From contig NZ_CP135275.1 of NCBI RefSeq assembly GCF_032302195.1, forward strand, positions 4,340,001-4,404,000: a DNA stretch of 64,000 nt, given 5' to 3'. Below are positions 9,056 to 17,931 of this stretch, piece by piece (positions within the stretch are counted from its first letter, which is position 1; each line of letters opens with the position of its first letter). Under the pieces are notes generated by a model. It did no database searches, was not told where the DNA came from, and worked only from the letters and a program-made list of their open reading frames with translations. Both the position numbers and the translations under genes were made by a program. The DNA comes from Paenibacillus sp. MMS20-IR301 (lineage in GTDB: Bacteria > Bacillota > Bacilli > Paenibacillales > Paenibacillaceae).

Positions 9056-10098
9056 TCTCCTTCCAGCAGACTGTCTTCACTTGCTGCTTCTGTATTCGGC
9101 CCGCCTGTCGAGCTCTGGTCCGCACTGGAATCCACAGGCGCCTGATTATTCTGATCAATAATTCCATTAACCGATTGGCTGTCGTCCACCCGGGCAGCAT
9201 TAGCGGCTGCAGCCCCCTGCTCCGCTTTTCGCTTGATTACACCGCTGCCGCTAGGCGCACCTGCTCCGACACGTATGTTCTCCTCATCTTCAAGGGCTTC
9301 AAGCCGTTTCTCAAGCTCCGTACGCAGACTCTCGGCCAGGCTCCATTTGGCCTGATCAATAATGAAGGGATTGCTCTTAATGACCCGCAATACATCCAGA
9401 TTAGGCACATAATTCGCTACTGGCTCAGGCTGAAGCTCTGGCTCCACATACTGTTTCATGTACAGCTCAGCATTGTTAATATAAGCATCCACTAAGGCTG
9501 CCTGAAGCAGCTGCGCTTCTTCCTCACTATCGTTGAAGAAGGTATACTGATTCGCCAGATCAACATCCTCCAGTGACTTCTTCCCTACAACTATGTAATC
9601 CTCACCGTTAGGAAACACGATCCGGATATCAACAACATCCCGTTTGGTCAGCCGCAGCGGAAGCTTGATATACTCGGTCTCTTCCTTACGTTCTGAAGGC
9701 TCCAGTCTTGCCTCATCACGCACCATCTCCGTAGTAACCGCCGTTCCCGGCATGGCATTGATCTTCAGGTATTTGCCGACAATTGCCTTGGAATCACTGA
9801 TCAGGTTGTCCGGGGAAGAGAATTCAGGCAGCTTCTCTGCCATTACATCCTCTGCAGTAATCGCCTCACCGGCAAGTTTAGCAGAGACGAGAATATAAGC
9901 TGTCCGGGATTGATCCATATAACGCTGCAGGACATCATCTTTGTCAGCCAGCTGTGCTTCATAAGCAGTCCGCTCATCGATTAACCTGGCGTTGTAATGA
10001 CGATACGTTGCGAACCATACCCCGGATGTAGCGACGGCAACAAGACAACCTGAAATTATCGTGTATCTCAACATTTTTTTTCGCTTGCGTACTGCCAC
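9052..10098 (-). CDS. CpaB/RcpC-like SAF-domain protein
   Basis: A 348-residue protein with an N-terminal basic stretch (RKRKK) and a membrane helix at about residues 11-27. A coiled region follows (ERTAYEAQLADKDDVLQRYM), then an SAF-like domain at about residues 70-180: ILVSAKLAGEAITAEDVM, KYLKINAMPGTAVTTEMV and LRLTKRDVVDIRIVF. SAF domains with this layout are typical of CpaB/RcpC in Tad pilus systems and FlgA-like chaperones. The C-terminus is low complexity (Q, N, S, A rich). Start GTG 10098 follows GAGGT. It supports a Tad-type identity for this half of the operon. Confidence 0.75.
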   Translation of the reverse strand: MAVRKRKKMLRYTIISGCLVAVATSGVWFATYRHYNARLIDERTAYEAQLADKDDVLQRYMDQSRTAYILVSAKLAGEAITAEDVMAEKLPEFSSPDNLISDSKAIVGKYLKINAMPGTAVTTEMVRDEARLEPSERKEETEYIKLPLRLTKRDVVDIRIVFPNGEDYIVVGKKSLEDVDLANQYTFFNDSEEEAQLLQAALVDAYINNAELYMKQYVEPELQPEPVANYVPNLDVLRVIKSNPFIIDQAKWSLAESLRTELEKRLEALEDEENIRVGAGAPSGSGVIKRKAEQGAAAANAARVDDSQSVNGIIDQNNQAPVDSSADQSSTGGPNTEAASEDSLLEGE

Positions 10099-10119
10099 TT
10101 CATGACCTCATTTCCATCC

Positions 10120-10464
10120 CTATTTGATTTTCCCTGTCATTTTTGCCGCAGCTGCAGCAGCCGCTGCCTGTTCACTGGCTTGCCGCTGTGCTTCCCTCAC
10201 TCTTGCCGCCTCTGCCTCTTCCGCACGCTGCAGCTCATTTGCATAGTTCATCATTTCCGATTCAATCTGGGCAATGGCTGCCTTGAACTGATTCATTTTC
10301 TTAATCCATTCGGTGCAATGCTGCCTGAATTCTTCCCCGCCCATATCCACCCAATACTCAGAGATGCCTAAGGCCGCAGCACTCATCTTATCACTGCATT
10401 CCTGGGCAGGAGCCAGCAGCTGATGGCAATTGAAAGCCATACCTCTAACCATACCTGAATTCAT
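10120..10464 (-). CDS. WXG100-like (ESX/Yuk family) small helical protein
   Basis: A 114-residue, all-helical protein. Its centre reads SEYWVDMGGEEFRQHCTEW, close to the W-x-G ... F ... W turn and second helix of WXG100 proteins such as EsxA/YukE, though the Trp-Gly spacing is wider than the classical W-x-G. A helix of about 40 residues follows (MNQFKAAIAQIESEMMNYANELQ), then an Ala/Glu/Arg-rich tail with a run of nine alanines. I chose ATG 10464 because GGGAGG lies 5-6 bases upstream; a longer reading enters the preceding gene. It is the likely secreted substrate or partner of the EssC-like ATPase in the same operon. Confidence 0.72.
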   Translation of the reverse strand: MNSGMVRGMAFNCHQLLAPAQECSDKMSAAALGISEYWVDMGGEEFRQHCTEWIKKMNQFKAAIAQIESEMMNYANELQRAEEAEAARVREAQRQASEQAAAAAAAAKMTGKIK

Positions 10465-10484
10465 AGCAGCCTCCCGATTGTAAA

Positions 10485-11936
10485 TTAACGGCTCTCCGGA
10501 ACAAATGAGAAGCCGATTCCAATTAACAGCAAAGTCACGAAGACTACCGTTCCCGCGATAATCCAGAGCAGCGTCTGCTTCCGGATAAGCTTCTTCTGGA
10601 TGGTCAACAGCTTCATCACCCAATCGACCGCCGCTTTATCCGGATAGAGCGGGTCCTGATGCGCCGGCAGCAGCGTTGTCTCAATCTCCGGGAAATCCTG
10701 CTTCAGCACCTGCAGCACTTCCTGATGCCCGTTCTCCAGCAGCAGTCTGCACCGCTTGCGTTCAAAGGGATTCAAGGTACTCAGCTTCTCCTTCAGCAGC
10801 TCATATTTCCACATTGCCCCATTACCGACCATCATGGGAATTTGTGAGTTCCACCATAGCTCCAGCCCGCTGGTACCCTTGCGTTCCCGGTGAATATCGA
10901 GCCACAGAATAATATGTGTAAATCCGCTGGCCAGAAGCTCGGACATATCCCATGCATAGCCACGGCGGTAAAAGGTAACCCCTTCATATTCAAACATGGT
11001 GGACACGGAATCTTCCTTCTCGCCTTTAAATACGATCTGCTCCAGCGAGCCGATCTCCGGTCTCTCATCTCCGCAGACGAGCGGCTTCCAGCCCAGCTCA
11101 GCCAGCCCTGCCGCAATCAGAAAAGCAGCCGCGCCTACATCCTCTTCTCCGCCGACGCCGCAGACCCCGATAACAAGCGGAACATTACTGCCCAGGATCC
11201 GCTGACCCGTCACAGGTGCAGTCTGCTCCTCTACCGGAATGGATTGTTCCAGGCTTTCCAGTGTCTGCGGTTCGGAGGGCACCGGTGACTCTGTCCGGGC
11301 CGGAGGTCTCGGCCTTGGTGCCGCAGCCGTTACGGCAGTCCGGGGAGCCTCGCCGGTCCTTCCGGCATTTCCCGCCGGTGGCGGCGGACCGGCCGCAGAC
11401 TGCGGACGGGTGAGCGACTGGGCCGCTCTCGCAGGAGCCGGCGGCAGCTCCTCCCTTACCGGAGGAGAAGGGGCCTCTGCAGATCGGCTCATGAAGGAGA
11501 ACAGCCCCTTCTTTTTCCCCAGGATATGATAATAATCCCGGGTTGTTTTCTTTTCTTTAATCCAGTTCAGCAGATCATCACCCTGGAACTCTGTGGTGAA
11601 TTGCAGATCATGAATGTTCATATTCACCATAGACCGGATGAATTCAACATCTGTACGGAGCGCGGGGTCCAGCTGAACGATCAATCTTGTATGTTTGAGA
11701 TACTTGCGGATTAAGTTCATGTACCCGGTAATATCAGCAGCTTTCACTGGTGTACCCAGTCCCGCTCCGCCCTCCATAATGACAATGGATGAAGGGTCGA
11801 CCTCTTTGCTGCTGAACCCGCTGATAAAGCTATGTAAGGTTGAATGTTTACCCGAAATCACGTAACCCTCATGCTCCAGTGCTCTTGACAGAAGCATGAT
11901 GAGTTCAGGGGAACAAACTAAATGTACGCTTCTCAT
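10485..11936 (-). CDS. Receiver-like/MinD-like protein with Pro-rich linker and C-terminal membrane helix
   Basis: A 483-residue protein in three parts. Residues 1-130 look like a receiver-type fold (VHLVCSPELIMLLSRALEHEGY; SSIVIMEGGAGLG). Residues about 150-235 are a Pro/Ala-rich linker. Residues 250-445 resemble a degenerate MinD/CpaE ATPase (LVIGVCGVGGEEDVGAAAFLIAAGLAELGWKPLVCG) in which the Walker A lysine and GKT/S signature are missing. A membrane helix near residues 458-478 ends the protein. The start is ATG 11936 behind GGAGG. The C-terminal anchor is reminiscent of T7SS membrane components, but I cannot assign it to EssB or EccB. Confidence 0.68.
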   Translation of the reverse strand: MRSVHLVCSPELIMLLSRALEHEGYVISGKHSTLHSFISGFSSKEVDPSSIVIMEGGAGLGTPVKAADITGYMNLIRKYLKHTRLIVQLDPALRTDVEFIRSMVNMNIHDLQFTTEFQGDDLLNWIKEKKTTRDYYHILGKKKGLFSFMSRSAEAPSPPVREELPPAPARAAQSLTRPQSAAGPPPPAGNAGRTGEAPRTAVTAAAPRPRPPARTESPVPSEPQTLESLEQSIPVEEQTAPVTGQRILGSNVPLVIGVCGVGGEEDVGAAAFLIAAGLAELGWKPLVCGDERPEIGSLEQIVFKGEKEDSVSTMFEYEGVTFYRRGYAWDMSELLASGFTHIILWLDIHRERKGTSGLELWWNSQIPMMVGNGAMWKYELLKEKLSTLNPFERKRCRLLLENGHQEVLQVLKQDFPEIETTLLPAHQDPLYPDKAAVDWVMKLLTIQKKLIRKQTLLWIIAGTVVFVTLLLIGIGFSFVPESR

Positions 11937-11964
11937 AAGAAACCTCCTCAGGCAATCCGCCTGC

Positions 11965-12216
11965 TCAGTAAGGTAATATCCGGATAATCGACCCGTCTCC
12001 CTGAATTACATCTGCCAAAAGCACCTGCCGTTCAAGCTCCGACCATACCTCTCCGGTGCTGCTGACCTCACATTTAAATTCCCAGTTATCCGGGAGCCAC
12101 TCTGACCGCTTCAGAAGCTCCAGGCATTCCCCCGCCGTAAGGGAGAGCGACACTTCCAGATCAAGCTCCTTTGCCCCTTTTCCTTTAAACCGAAACGTTG
12201 TTAATGCTGTGGACAT
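11965..12216 (-). CDS. YukD/EsaB-like ubiquitin-fold protein
   Basis: An 83-residue protein whose size and strand pattern fit the YukD/EsaB ubiquitin-like family encoded in Firmicute type VII secretion loci: TALTTFRFKG, a hydrophobic helix with SLTAGECLELLKR, and a terminal DVIQGDGSIIRILPY, close to the family ending ...GDRLEIL. Start ATG 12216 follows AGAGGAGG. It overlaps the previous gene by 32 bases. Its place between the EssC-like ATPase and the WXG100-like gene is the strongest support. Identity is inferred from length, context and the C-terminal motif rather than from strong sequence similarity. Confidence 0.65.
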   Translation of the reverse strand: MSTALTTFRFKGKGAKELDLEVSLSLTAGECLELLKRSEWLPDNWEFKCEVSSTGEVWSELERQVLLADVIQGDGSIIRILPY

Positions 12217-12943
12217 GTCCGGCCTCCTCTGAACGTTGTATCTCCTGCAGCCATGCTATTAATCCCTCTACGGCTGCGGCAAAATAAACCGGAATTCTCA
12301 TCATTTGCCCCTCTATCCCCAGGCGCAGCAGTGACATGTGATCCTCATGGATCAGCAGAGTCAGTTCACGCTCTATCCTGGCCTCCCCGCCGGTGCATTG
12401 AATATCCGCCAGGGAAAGCATAGCAGCTCCATTCAACAGGCATTGGCCCACCCACCCTGCAAGATCAGATTCTTCATCTGCCGGAAGGACGGGTCCGGAG
12501 TGATCCAGGCCTTCCACTAACGGAGATCTGTTCAACACCCGGAATACCAGCTCATGCCACGCATATATTTCCTGTAATCTATAACTGCTGCCATCCGGCT
12601 GATATTCAAGCTCAAACCAGGTTCCGTCCCGGAAGAAATAGTAAACCTTAAGCTGCTGCTGATGCCTTTGTATAATCTGGCAAAGATAAGCCGTACAGCC
12701 GGAGGCAAGACGTATGAATTCATGAAGCCCTTCCTTGACATGCGCGTTTCCCATAAAATCAGTCTCGAGGTACCCTTTCTCTTCAAGCGACCTCATCTGC
12801 TTATCCATTAGGGAACGCAGACTGCGCTCGGACTCGCCCTCTAGATCAATGTCCAGTCCCGGAAAGCTGCTTCCCCCCGTTAATGCCGTCAGATAGATAA
12901 TCTCTAGAGCATGCAATTCAAACACTTCACGAGCTGGTTTCAT
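12185..12943 (-). CDS. Unrecognised T7SS-associated protein (EspG-like chaperone possible)
   Basis: A 252-residue soluble protein rich in leucine and acidic residues. The N-terminus (FELHALEIIYLTALTGGSS) and the pattern of helices followed by strands (LKVYYFFRDGTWFELEYQPDGSSYRLQEI) are reminiscent of EspG-type chaperones that bind WXG100 partners, but the similarity is weak and I do not claim the family. I chose ATG 12943 because AGGTGA lies 7 bases upstream; a GTG at 12955 overlaps that site. It follows the EssC-like gene by 20 bases. Confidence 0.68.
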   Translation of the reverse strand: MKPAREVFELHALEIIYLTALTGGSSFPGLDIDLEGESERSLRSLMDKQMRSLEEKGYLETDFMGNAHVKEGLHEFIRLASGCTAYLCQIIQRHQQQLKVYYFFRDGTWFELEYQPDGSSYRLQEIYAWHELVFRVLNRSPLVEGLDHSGPVLPADEESDLAGWVGQCLLNGAAMLSLADIQCTGGEARIERELTLLIHEDHMSLLRLGIEGQMMRIPVYFAAAVEGLIAWLQEIQRSEEAGHVHSINNVSV

Positions 12944-12963
12944 CGCTCTCTTCACCTGCTTAT

Positions 12964-15900
12964 CTATAGTTCTGTTATCAATTTGAGCCGCCGGCTCACA
13001 CCTTCTGTAATCAGCATCGCCTTACTGCTACCCATAGCCTCGTTCAGTTCGTGATACTCCAAATGTTCCAGCAAGGCGGCATAGCTCGTATGATCGCCGG
13101 GGGCTCCGCCTGACAACAGCGCATTCCCGCTGTTAATCAGTTCGCCCGCAAGTTCGGTGGTAAACTGCATTTTGTTCCATTCTGCAGGGCTGCTGCCGGC
13201 CATCAGGAGCACACCAAGCCTGCCGCCGAATCTCGCAATCCGCTCCAAGTGATCCAGGGATTCATTCTCCATCAGATCAAAGGCTGACTTGAAATGCGGC
13301 ATCAGAATGACGAGAAGCGGATACTTCGACAGGATATACCCGGCTTCGTCAAATGCTCCGGGCTCCGGGGAAGCGGCAATAGCTTGCCGGGCATCATTTT
13401 TCCGCAGCTGCAGCTGTTCAATCAGTGATTGTGTCAGCTCCAGAAACGCTCCGGCTGTATCCATATAACGGGTAAGACCAGGGTTTGCCTTCAGGCCCGA
13501 TAAACCAGCCCCTCCGCTGTCTAGCAGATAGAATTCCTTAATGACCTGGCCTGCCGAGGCCCGTAAAGCCTGTACAATTGAATTGAACCTGAAATCTGCC
13601 TGCTGCTGGCCCGTGTACGATACAACAAAATTGCTGACCTGCTTCACATTGATCTCCGCCGGAAGTGTGGTAGTCCAATCCAGTCCTACCGGTACAAGAT
13701 ATTCCCTGCCCTCCGGATGCGCCCTGGAGGCATGCTCCAGAAGTTCGGGCAGCGAAAGCTTCTCTGGAATCACCGCAATACCTGCCGGGTTAATGTCCCC
13801 GGCCACTGCCTTCATCTCTGAACTGATCCTGCGGAGCGACGCGGCAACCTGATCATCAGTGCTGCCCTCTCCCGGAAGTGCAGTATGGAACTCCACAATC
13901 CGCTTATCCTTGAGCAGCCCGCGTCCCACAGTGTTCGTTGGCTCCATCCCCTCTGTCCTGCCCAGAATGCTGGTGTAATCCAGCCGGTCAGACATTTGGA
14001 ACACCAGAGCCTGCTTAATATTCTGGCTGATCCGGTAGGGATAAGAGCTGACAGCATTGGCTGCAAATACGAAATAAATCCCGTAGTTCCCGCCTTCCCG
14101 CACCAGCTTAGCCAGATCCAAGACATGGTCATCGTACGCTTCCGCAAATCCGGTGTAATTATCGAGAAGAATAACAATATAGGGTACCTTTTCACCGGTT
14201 GCCGCACAGTAAGACACCAGATTACTTATGCCAAGCTGTGAGAATTTACGTTTGCGCTCATCTAGTTGGGACAGCAGCCAGCTCAGCAGCTTACCCAGCT
14301 TCTGTTCATCCTCAGGATAAATAACATCCCCCAGGTGAGGCAGGTCATGAAAGACCCCCAGCGTCCGTGTACCGAAATCCAATATGTAAAAATGCACGTA
14401 TTCAGGTTCATATTTCAAGGCAAGCGACATAATAATCGTTTTTAAAAGCATGGTTTTTCCGCTGCTCGGTGCGCCGTATACAAGCAAATGTCCGTTCAGG
14501 TTAAAATTAATGTCCAGGTTGTATTGCTCCTGGTCCGCGGGGTTATCTACCCGTCCTACGGTTGCCGTCAGATGGTCCGCTGGCTGCTGCCAATGTGCTC
14601 CGTTCCAGATCCGCTGCGGCTCTAACACTTCCGTTAGCAGGAGCGTCTCCGGAAGCGGAGGAAGCCACAGCTGGAAAGCCTCCCGGATCGATTGCTCCGC
14701 CGACAAGTCGGCGATATGCTTAACCACGGCCTGCAGCTCACTTAATTGCAAGGTCCCGCCGCTGCTCGTCACCTTCGGCAGCAGGGATCTCCGCTCGCCG
14801 CCCAGTGTGACAATATCCATTACCGGCCTGCCCTCTCCAGCAGAATTACCGGCAGCGTATGGCGCCCCGCTCCATGAGGACTGGAACAGGGTGAAGACCT
14901 CATTATTGCCGACCTGCAAATATCCGCGGCCCTTCTCTTTAATCTCAGCCGCCTCGGGCCGTTTCAGCATTTCCTGGCTATCCGAGGGGGTCTGCACCTT
15001 CAGACACAGCTTGAATCGGGAGTTACTCCAAATCTGGTCATCAACCACTCCGGATGGCTTCTGGGTTGCCAGTATTAAGTGGATCCCGAGGCTTCTTCCG
15101 ACCCGCGCCGCACTGACCAGCTCTTTCATGAATTCCGGCTGATCCGATTTCAGCTCTGCGAATTCATCCACAACTATGATCAAATGCGGCAACGGAAGGC
15201 TGACTTCCCTGCTGCGGTAGAGGACAATGTATTGATCGATGCTGGTTACACCGGCATCACTGAACAGCCGTTGTCTGCGCAGCAATTCGCTTTTGATCGA
15301 TGCGAGCGCGCGGTTAATCTGATTGCCGCCGAGATTCGTAATCGTTCCGACCAGGTGGGGAAGCCCCAGAAATGCATTGGCCATGCCCCCGCCCTTATAG
15401 TCAATCAGCACAAAAGCGGCCTCATGCGGATGGTAATTAACCGCCAGTCCCAGCAGCAGGGATTGGAGCAGCTCACTTTTCCCTGAACCGGTAGTCCCGG
15501 CAACCAGCCCGTGCGGCCCGTAACTCTTTTCATGCATATCGAATACCAGGGACTTCGCGCCCGCCCCGAGCCCCAAGGGAGTAGACAGGGTCCGGTTCGC
15601 CTGATGGTTAGTCCAGCGCTGAAGCACATTCAGTTCCTCAACCTGCTCTACCTCAAAGCTCTCCAGGAAGGTGACCATAGACGGGATATAACTGTTATTT
15701 TGCCCCTCCTTGATTCTAAGCGGGGATAAGGAACGGGCAAAAAACTCTGAATGCTGCTTATCCAGAGAATCAGCCGAAAAATGATCTGCCAAATGATTTA
15801 AAAGCTGCTTTGTATCTTTGCGGACCATCCCTTTGCCATCCCTGATTTCAAGAATGGCCTGGCAATTCAGCGGCAGCGCAACATCTATCTTCTCAGAGAT

Positions 15901-16953
15901 GAAAATACTGGTTGCACCCAGCTCAGAGTTATTGGACAGCAGAACCTTCATCATTTCGGTGCTATCCCACAATTCTGGAGCGAACACCAGGAATACATAG
16001 TGTGGAGTCTGCAAAGTCTGCATACCATAGCCGTTCTGAGCGCCTTCTTCTCTTTTTCTAAGGACAGGGAGCAGTTCATCAGCAAGATTAGAGGCTTCAT
16101 AAGCGGTCGTGGCCAGGCTTCTCATTCTCCGGTCTTTATCCCAGGTGTGAGGCAGCCATTTCAGCCATTCCCAGTGCTCCAGCTCCTCCGGCTGCATCAC
16201 ACACACAATTCTTACATCATCGTAGCCCTGATGCGTAGTCAGATGGACTATAGCTGCATTCAGACAATCGCGGACCTCCCGTTTACTGCCGAAGATACCC
16301 AGCGTATTAATATTTTTAAGCGGTAAGTAAACGGGAATGTCTCTTACGAAATACATTTCTTCACAGATTTTCGCAGCGATTTCTTCAAGCGGATTAACAT
16401 CGTCAATTGCTTTTGCTCTGGAGCTGTATGTAGGGACCAGTGAAATGGGCTGTATTCCCACTCCAATCCGGGTATTCAAGAAATCATCTTCAATGGCCGT
16501 TCTCTCCCATAGCTGTTTGCTTCTGGCGCGGACAATTTCAATGCAGCCCGGGATATCCGGATGAATGTATGTATAGGCCTCACGCTGCGTACTGGCAGCA
16601 TTCTGCAGCTCGTTGCGGACCTGGAATAAATAGTTGAGATATTTCTTCTCCAGCTTCTTATTCTGCTCCAGATGCTTCTTCACACTGGATTTGTAATTCA
16701 TCACCGAGACCATAACCGTGAGAAAGGTCATACTCATAGTCGAGATCAGTATCGTATACGACCTGGTCAAGGTTGACATGAATATTGCAATCAGCATCAT
16801 CCCGATGGGCGGAACAATAAGGGTCAGCCAGGAGAAGGTAGGTTTGTCCGAAGGCCTGGCTGGATCCTCCAGAGCCAGTTCGCCTTCCGGGTAGTTAGGT
16901 TTAATTCTGGGGGTTCTTTGTACCTGATTGGCCAGCATTTCCTGTAAGCTCAT
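12964..16953 (-). CDS. essC: EssC/YukB-type FtsK/SpoIIIE ATPase of type VII secretion
   Basis: A 1329-residue membrane ATPase and the motor of the ESX half of the operon. Two membrane helices lie at about residues 42-82. ATPase domain 1 has Walker A GTTGSGKS (about 486-493) and Walker B IIVVDEFAEL (about 592-601). Domain 2 has GAPSSGKT (about 827-834) and IVILLDNY. A third domain is degenerate (VSYTGQQQADFRF). EssC proteins of about 1480 residues begin with two FHA domains; these are absent here. I chose ATG 16953 because GGTGAT, complementary to the 16S tail, lies 7 bases upstream; an upstream extension to 17070 is AT-rich and unlikely. Confidence 0.9.
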   Translation of the reverse strand: MSLQEMLANQVQRTPRIKPNYPEGELALEDPARPSDKPTFSWLTLIVPPIGMMLIAIFMSTLTRSYTILISTMSMTFLTVMVSVMNYKSSVKKHLEQNKKLEKKYLNYLFQVRNELQNAASTQREAYTYIHPDIPGCIEIVRARSKQLWERTAIEDDFLNTRIGVGIQPISLVPTYSSRAKAIDDVNPLEEIAAKICEEMYFVRDIPVYLPLKNINTLGIFGSKREVRDCLNAAIVHLTTHQGYDDVRIVCVMQPEELEHWEWLKWLPHTWDKDRRMRSLATTAYEASNLADELLPVLRKREEGAQNGYGMQTLQTPHYVFLVFAPELWDSTEMMKVLLSNNSELGATSIFISEKIDVALPLNCQAILEIRDGKGMVRKDTKQLLNHLADHFSADSLDKQHSEFFARSLSPLRIKEGQNNSYIPSMVTFLESFEVEQVEELNVLQRWTNHQANRTLSTPLGLGAGAKSLVFDMHEKSYGPHGLVAGTTGSGKSELLQSLLLGLAVNYHPHEAAFVLIDYKGGGMANAFLGLPHLVGTITNLGGNQINRALASIKSELLRRQRLFSDAGVTSIDQYIVLYRSREVSLPLPHLIIVVDEFAELKSDQPEFMKELVSAARVGRSLGIHLILATQKPSGVVDDQIWSNSRFKLCLKVQTPSDSQEMLKRPEAAEIKEKGRGYLQVGNNEVFTLFQSSWSGAPYAAGNSAGEGRPVMDIVTLGGERRSLLPKVTSSGGTLQLSELQAVVKHIADLSAEQSIREAFQLWLPPLPETLLLTEVLEPQRIWNGAHWQQPADHLTATVGRVDNPADQEQYNLDINFNLNGHLLVYGAPSSGKTMLLKTIIMSLALKYEPEYVHFYILDFGTRTLGVFHDLPHLGDVIYPEDEQKLGKLLSWLLSQLDERKRKFSQLGISNLVSYCAATGEKVPYIVILLDNYTGFAEAYDDHVLDLAKLVREGGNYGIYFVFAANAVSSYPYRISQNIKQALVFQMSDRLDYTSILGRTEGMEPTNTVGRGLLKDKRIVEFHTALPGEGSTDDQVAASLRRISSEMKAVAGDINPAGIAVIPEKLSLPELLEHASRAHPEGREYLVPVGLDWTTTLPAEINVKQVSNFVVSYTGQQQADFRFNSIVQALRASAGQVIKEFYLLDSGGAGLSGLKANPGLTRYMDTAGAFLELTQSLIEQLQLRKNDARQAIAASPEPGAFDEAGYILSKYPLLVILMPHFKSAFDLMENESLDHLERIARFGGRLGVLLMAGSSPAEWNKMQFTTELAGELINSGNALLSGGAPGDHTSYAALLEHLEYHELNEAMGSSKAMLITEGVSRRLKLITEL

Positions 16954-17047
16954 TTTTGTCATCACCACTGAATAGGAATTTTGGATTACCAAGAGTATTT
17001 CACTTAAAATTTTTAATAAAAAAATATAAAATTTCATTATTCTGGGA

Positions 17048-17077
17048 TTTATATTTAGCATTATCGGCAATCTTCAA
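17048..17077 (-). promoter_or_regulatory. Candidate sigma-A promoter of the secretion/pilus operon
   Basis: On the minus strand TTGAAG (17077-17072) and TATAAA (17053-17048) are separated by 18 bases, about 95 bases before the chosen essC start. This is the best promoter-like pair in the AT-rich gap. No clear operator was seen. The gap from 16954 to 17544 otherwise contains only this candidate and two hairpins. Confidence 0.35.
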
Positions 17078-17321
17078 CAATAGTTTATATTTTCCATAGA
17101 AATTTATGTTAATATAGTTCATTAATCCCTAATAAGTCATCATTCTCTTTAACACATTGAATTTAACAGAGTACAAAGATATAGTTCCATGGCCGTGATT
17201 CAGATTTCCACAATTATTAATTTTGTGCATTATGGCTTATTTACACTTTCATCCTAATCGGGTTTTCCCTCTCTGCAAAAAAACCATTAATTTTCTATAA
17301 TTGTATATTTTGTTATCTCAA

Positions 17322-17347
17322 AAAAATAAGCCGCCAAAAATGGCGGC
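17322..17347 (-). terminator. Rho-independent terminator, GCCGCCA/TGGCGGC hairpin
   Basis: A perfect 7-bp stem (17330-17336 with 17341-17347) and a four-base loop are followed on the minus strand by a TTATTTTTTT tract. It lies between the tRNA pair and the secretion operon and would protect the latter from read-through. Confidence 0.75.
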
Positions 17348-17490
17348 CAATTACTATAAACAACGGTATTATTGCTCATATCAAAATCTTTACTAAAACA
17401 GAACCAATTTGCCCACTGGATTGACTTAACTGCTCACCAGGGGGTATCTTAGCCGTGACTTCCTCTTTCGTTTCGCATGATTTCAAGGAC

Positions 17491-17533
17491 ACAAAAAAAG
17501 CAGCAGCCCTTGAATGATCAAGAGCTGCTGCTT
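17491..17533 (-). terminator. Terminator downstream of the tRNA-Leu gene
   Basis: A long hairpin: AAGCAGCAGC (17499-17508) pairs with GCTGCTGCTT (17524-17533), extended by an inner CTTGA/TCAAG pair, and TTTTTTT follows on the minus strand. It ends the tRNA-Glu/tRNA-Leu transcript. Confidence 0.85.
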
Positions 17534-17544
17534 CATAACTATTA

Positions 17545-17628
17545 TGCGGTAGAGAGGACTCGAACCTCCACGGGTATACACCCACTACCCCCTCAAGATA
17601 GCGTGTCTGCCATTCCACCACTACCGCA
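17545..17628 (-). tRNA. tRNA-Leu (GAG)
   Basis: On the minus strand the sequence folds into an 84-nt cloverleaf with a long variable arm. The acceptor strands are TGCGGTA and TACCGCA. The anticodon stem CTATC/GGTAG encloses loop TTGAGGG with anticodon GAG. The T arm is GGTTCGAGTCC. CCA is not encoded. Confidence 0.93.
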
Positions 17629-17682
17629 TATTGAGGCTCCAACGAACCCGGGGATTCTCATCCCATACATCCGAAGAAGAAA

Positions 17683-17757
17683 TGGTGACTCGTATGGGAT
17701 TCGAACCCATGTTACCTCCGTGAAAGGGAGGTGTCTTAACCCCTTGACCAACGAGCC
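17683..17757 (-). tRNA. tRNA-Glu (TTC)
   Basis: On the minus strand the gene begins GGCTCGTTGGTCAAG, has anticodon loop CTTTCAC (anticodon TTC) and T arm GGGTTCGAATCCC, and ends with an encoded CCA. It is upstream of tRNA-Leu in the same transcript, separated by 54 bases. Confidence 0.93.
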
Positions 17758-17931
17758 ATATTTAAACCTGCGTGTTTGTCACAACAAAAATGAGTATATC
17801 AAACATTATTGAATTTGACAAGCATTTTTTTGAAATTATATATGGTCCACGTGCTGACAAGTCTGATTGGGCACTATCCTGTTAAATTACAGGGGAGATC
17901 TGCGGCCTACGGTCCCAACTCCCCCCGTTCC

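Noticed and set aside
17376..17642. Minus-strand 88-codon ORF
   Set aside because: It covers the tRNA-Leu gene and its terminator; the peptide is just translated tRNA sequence.
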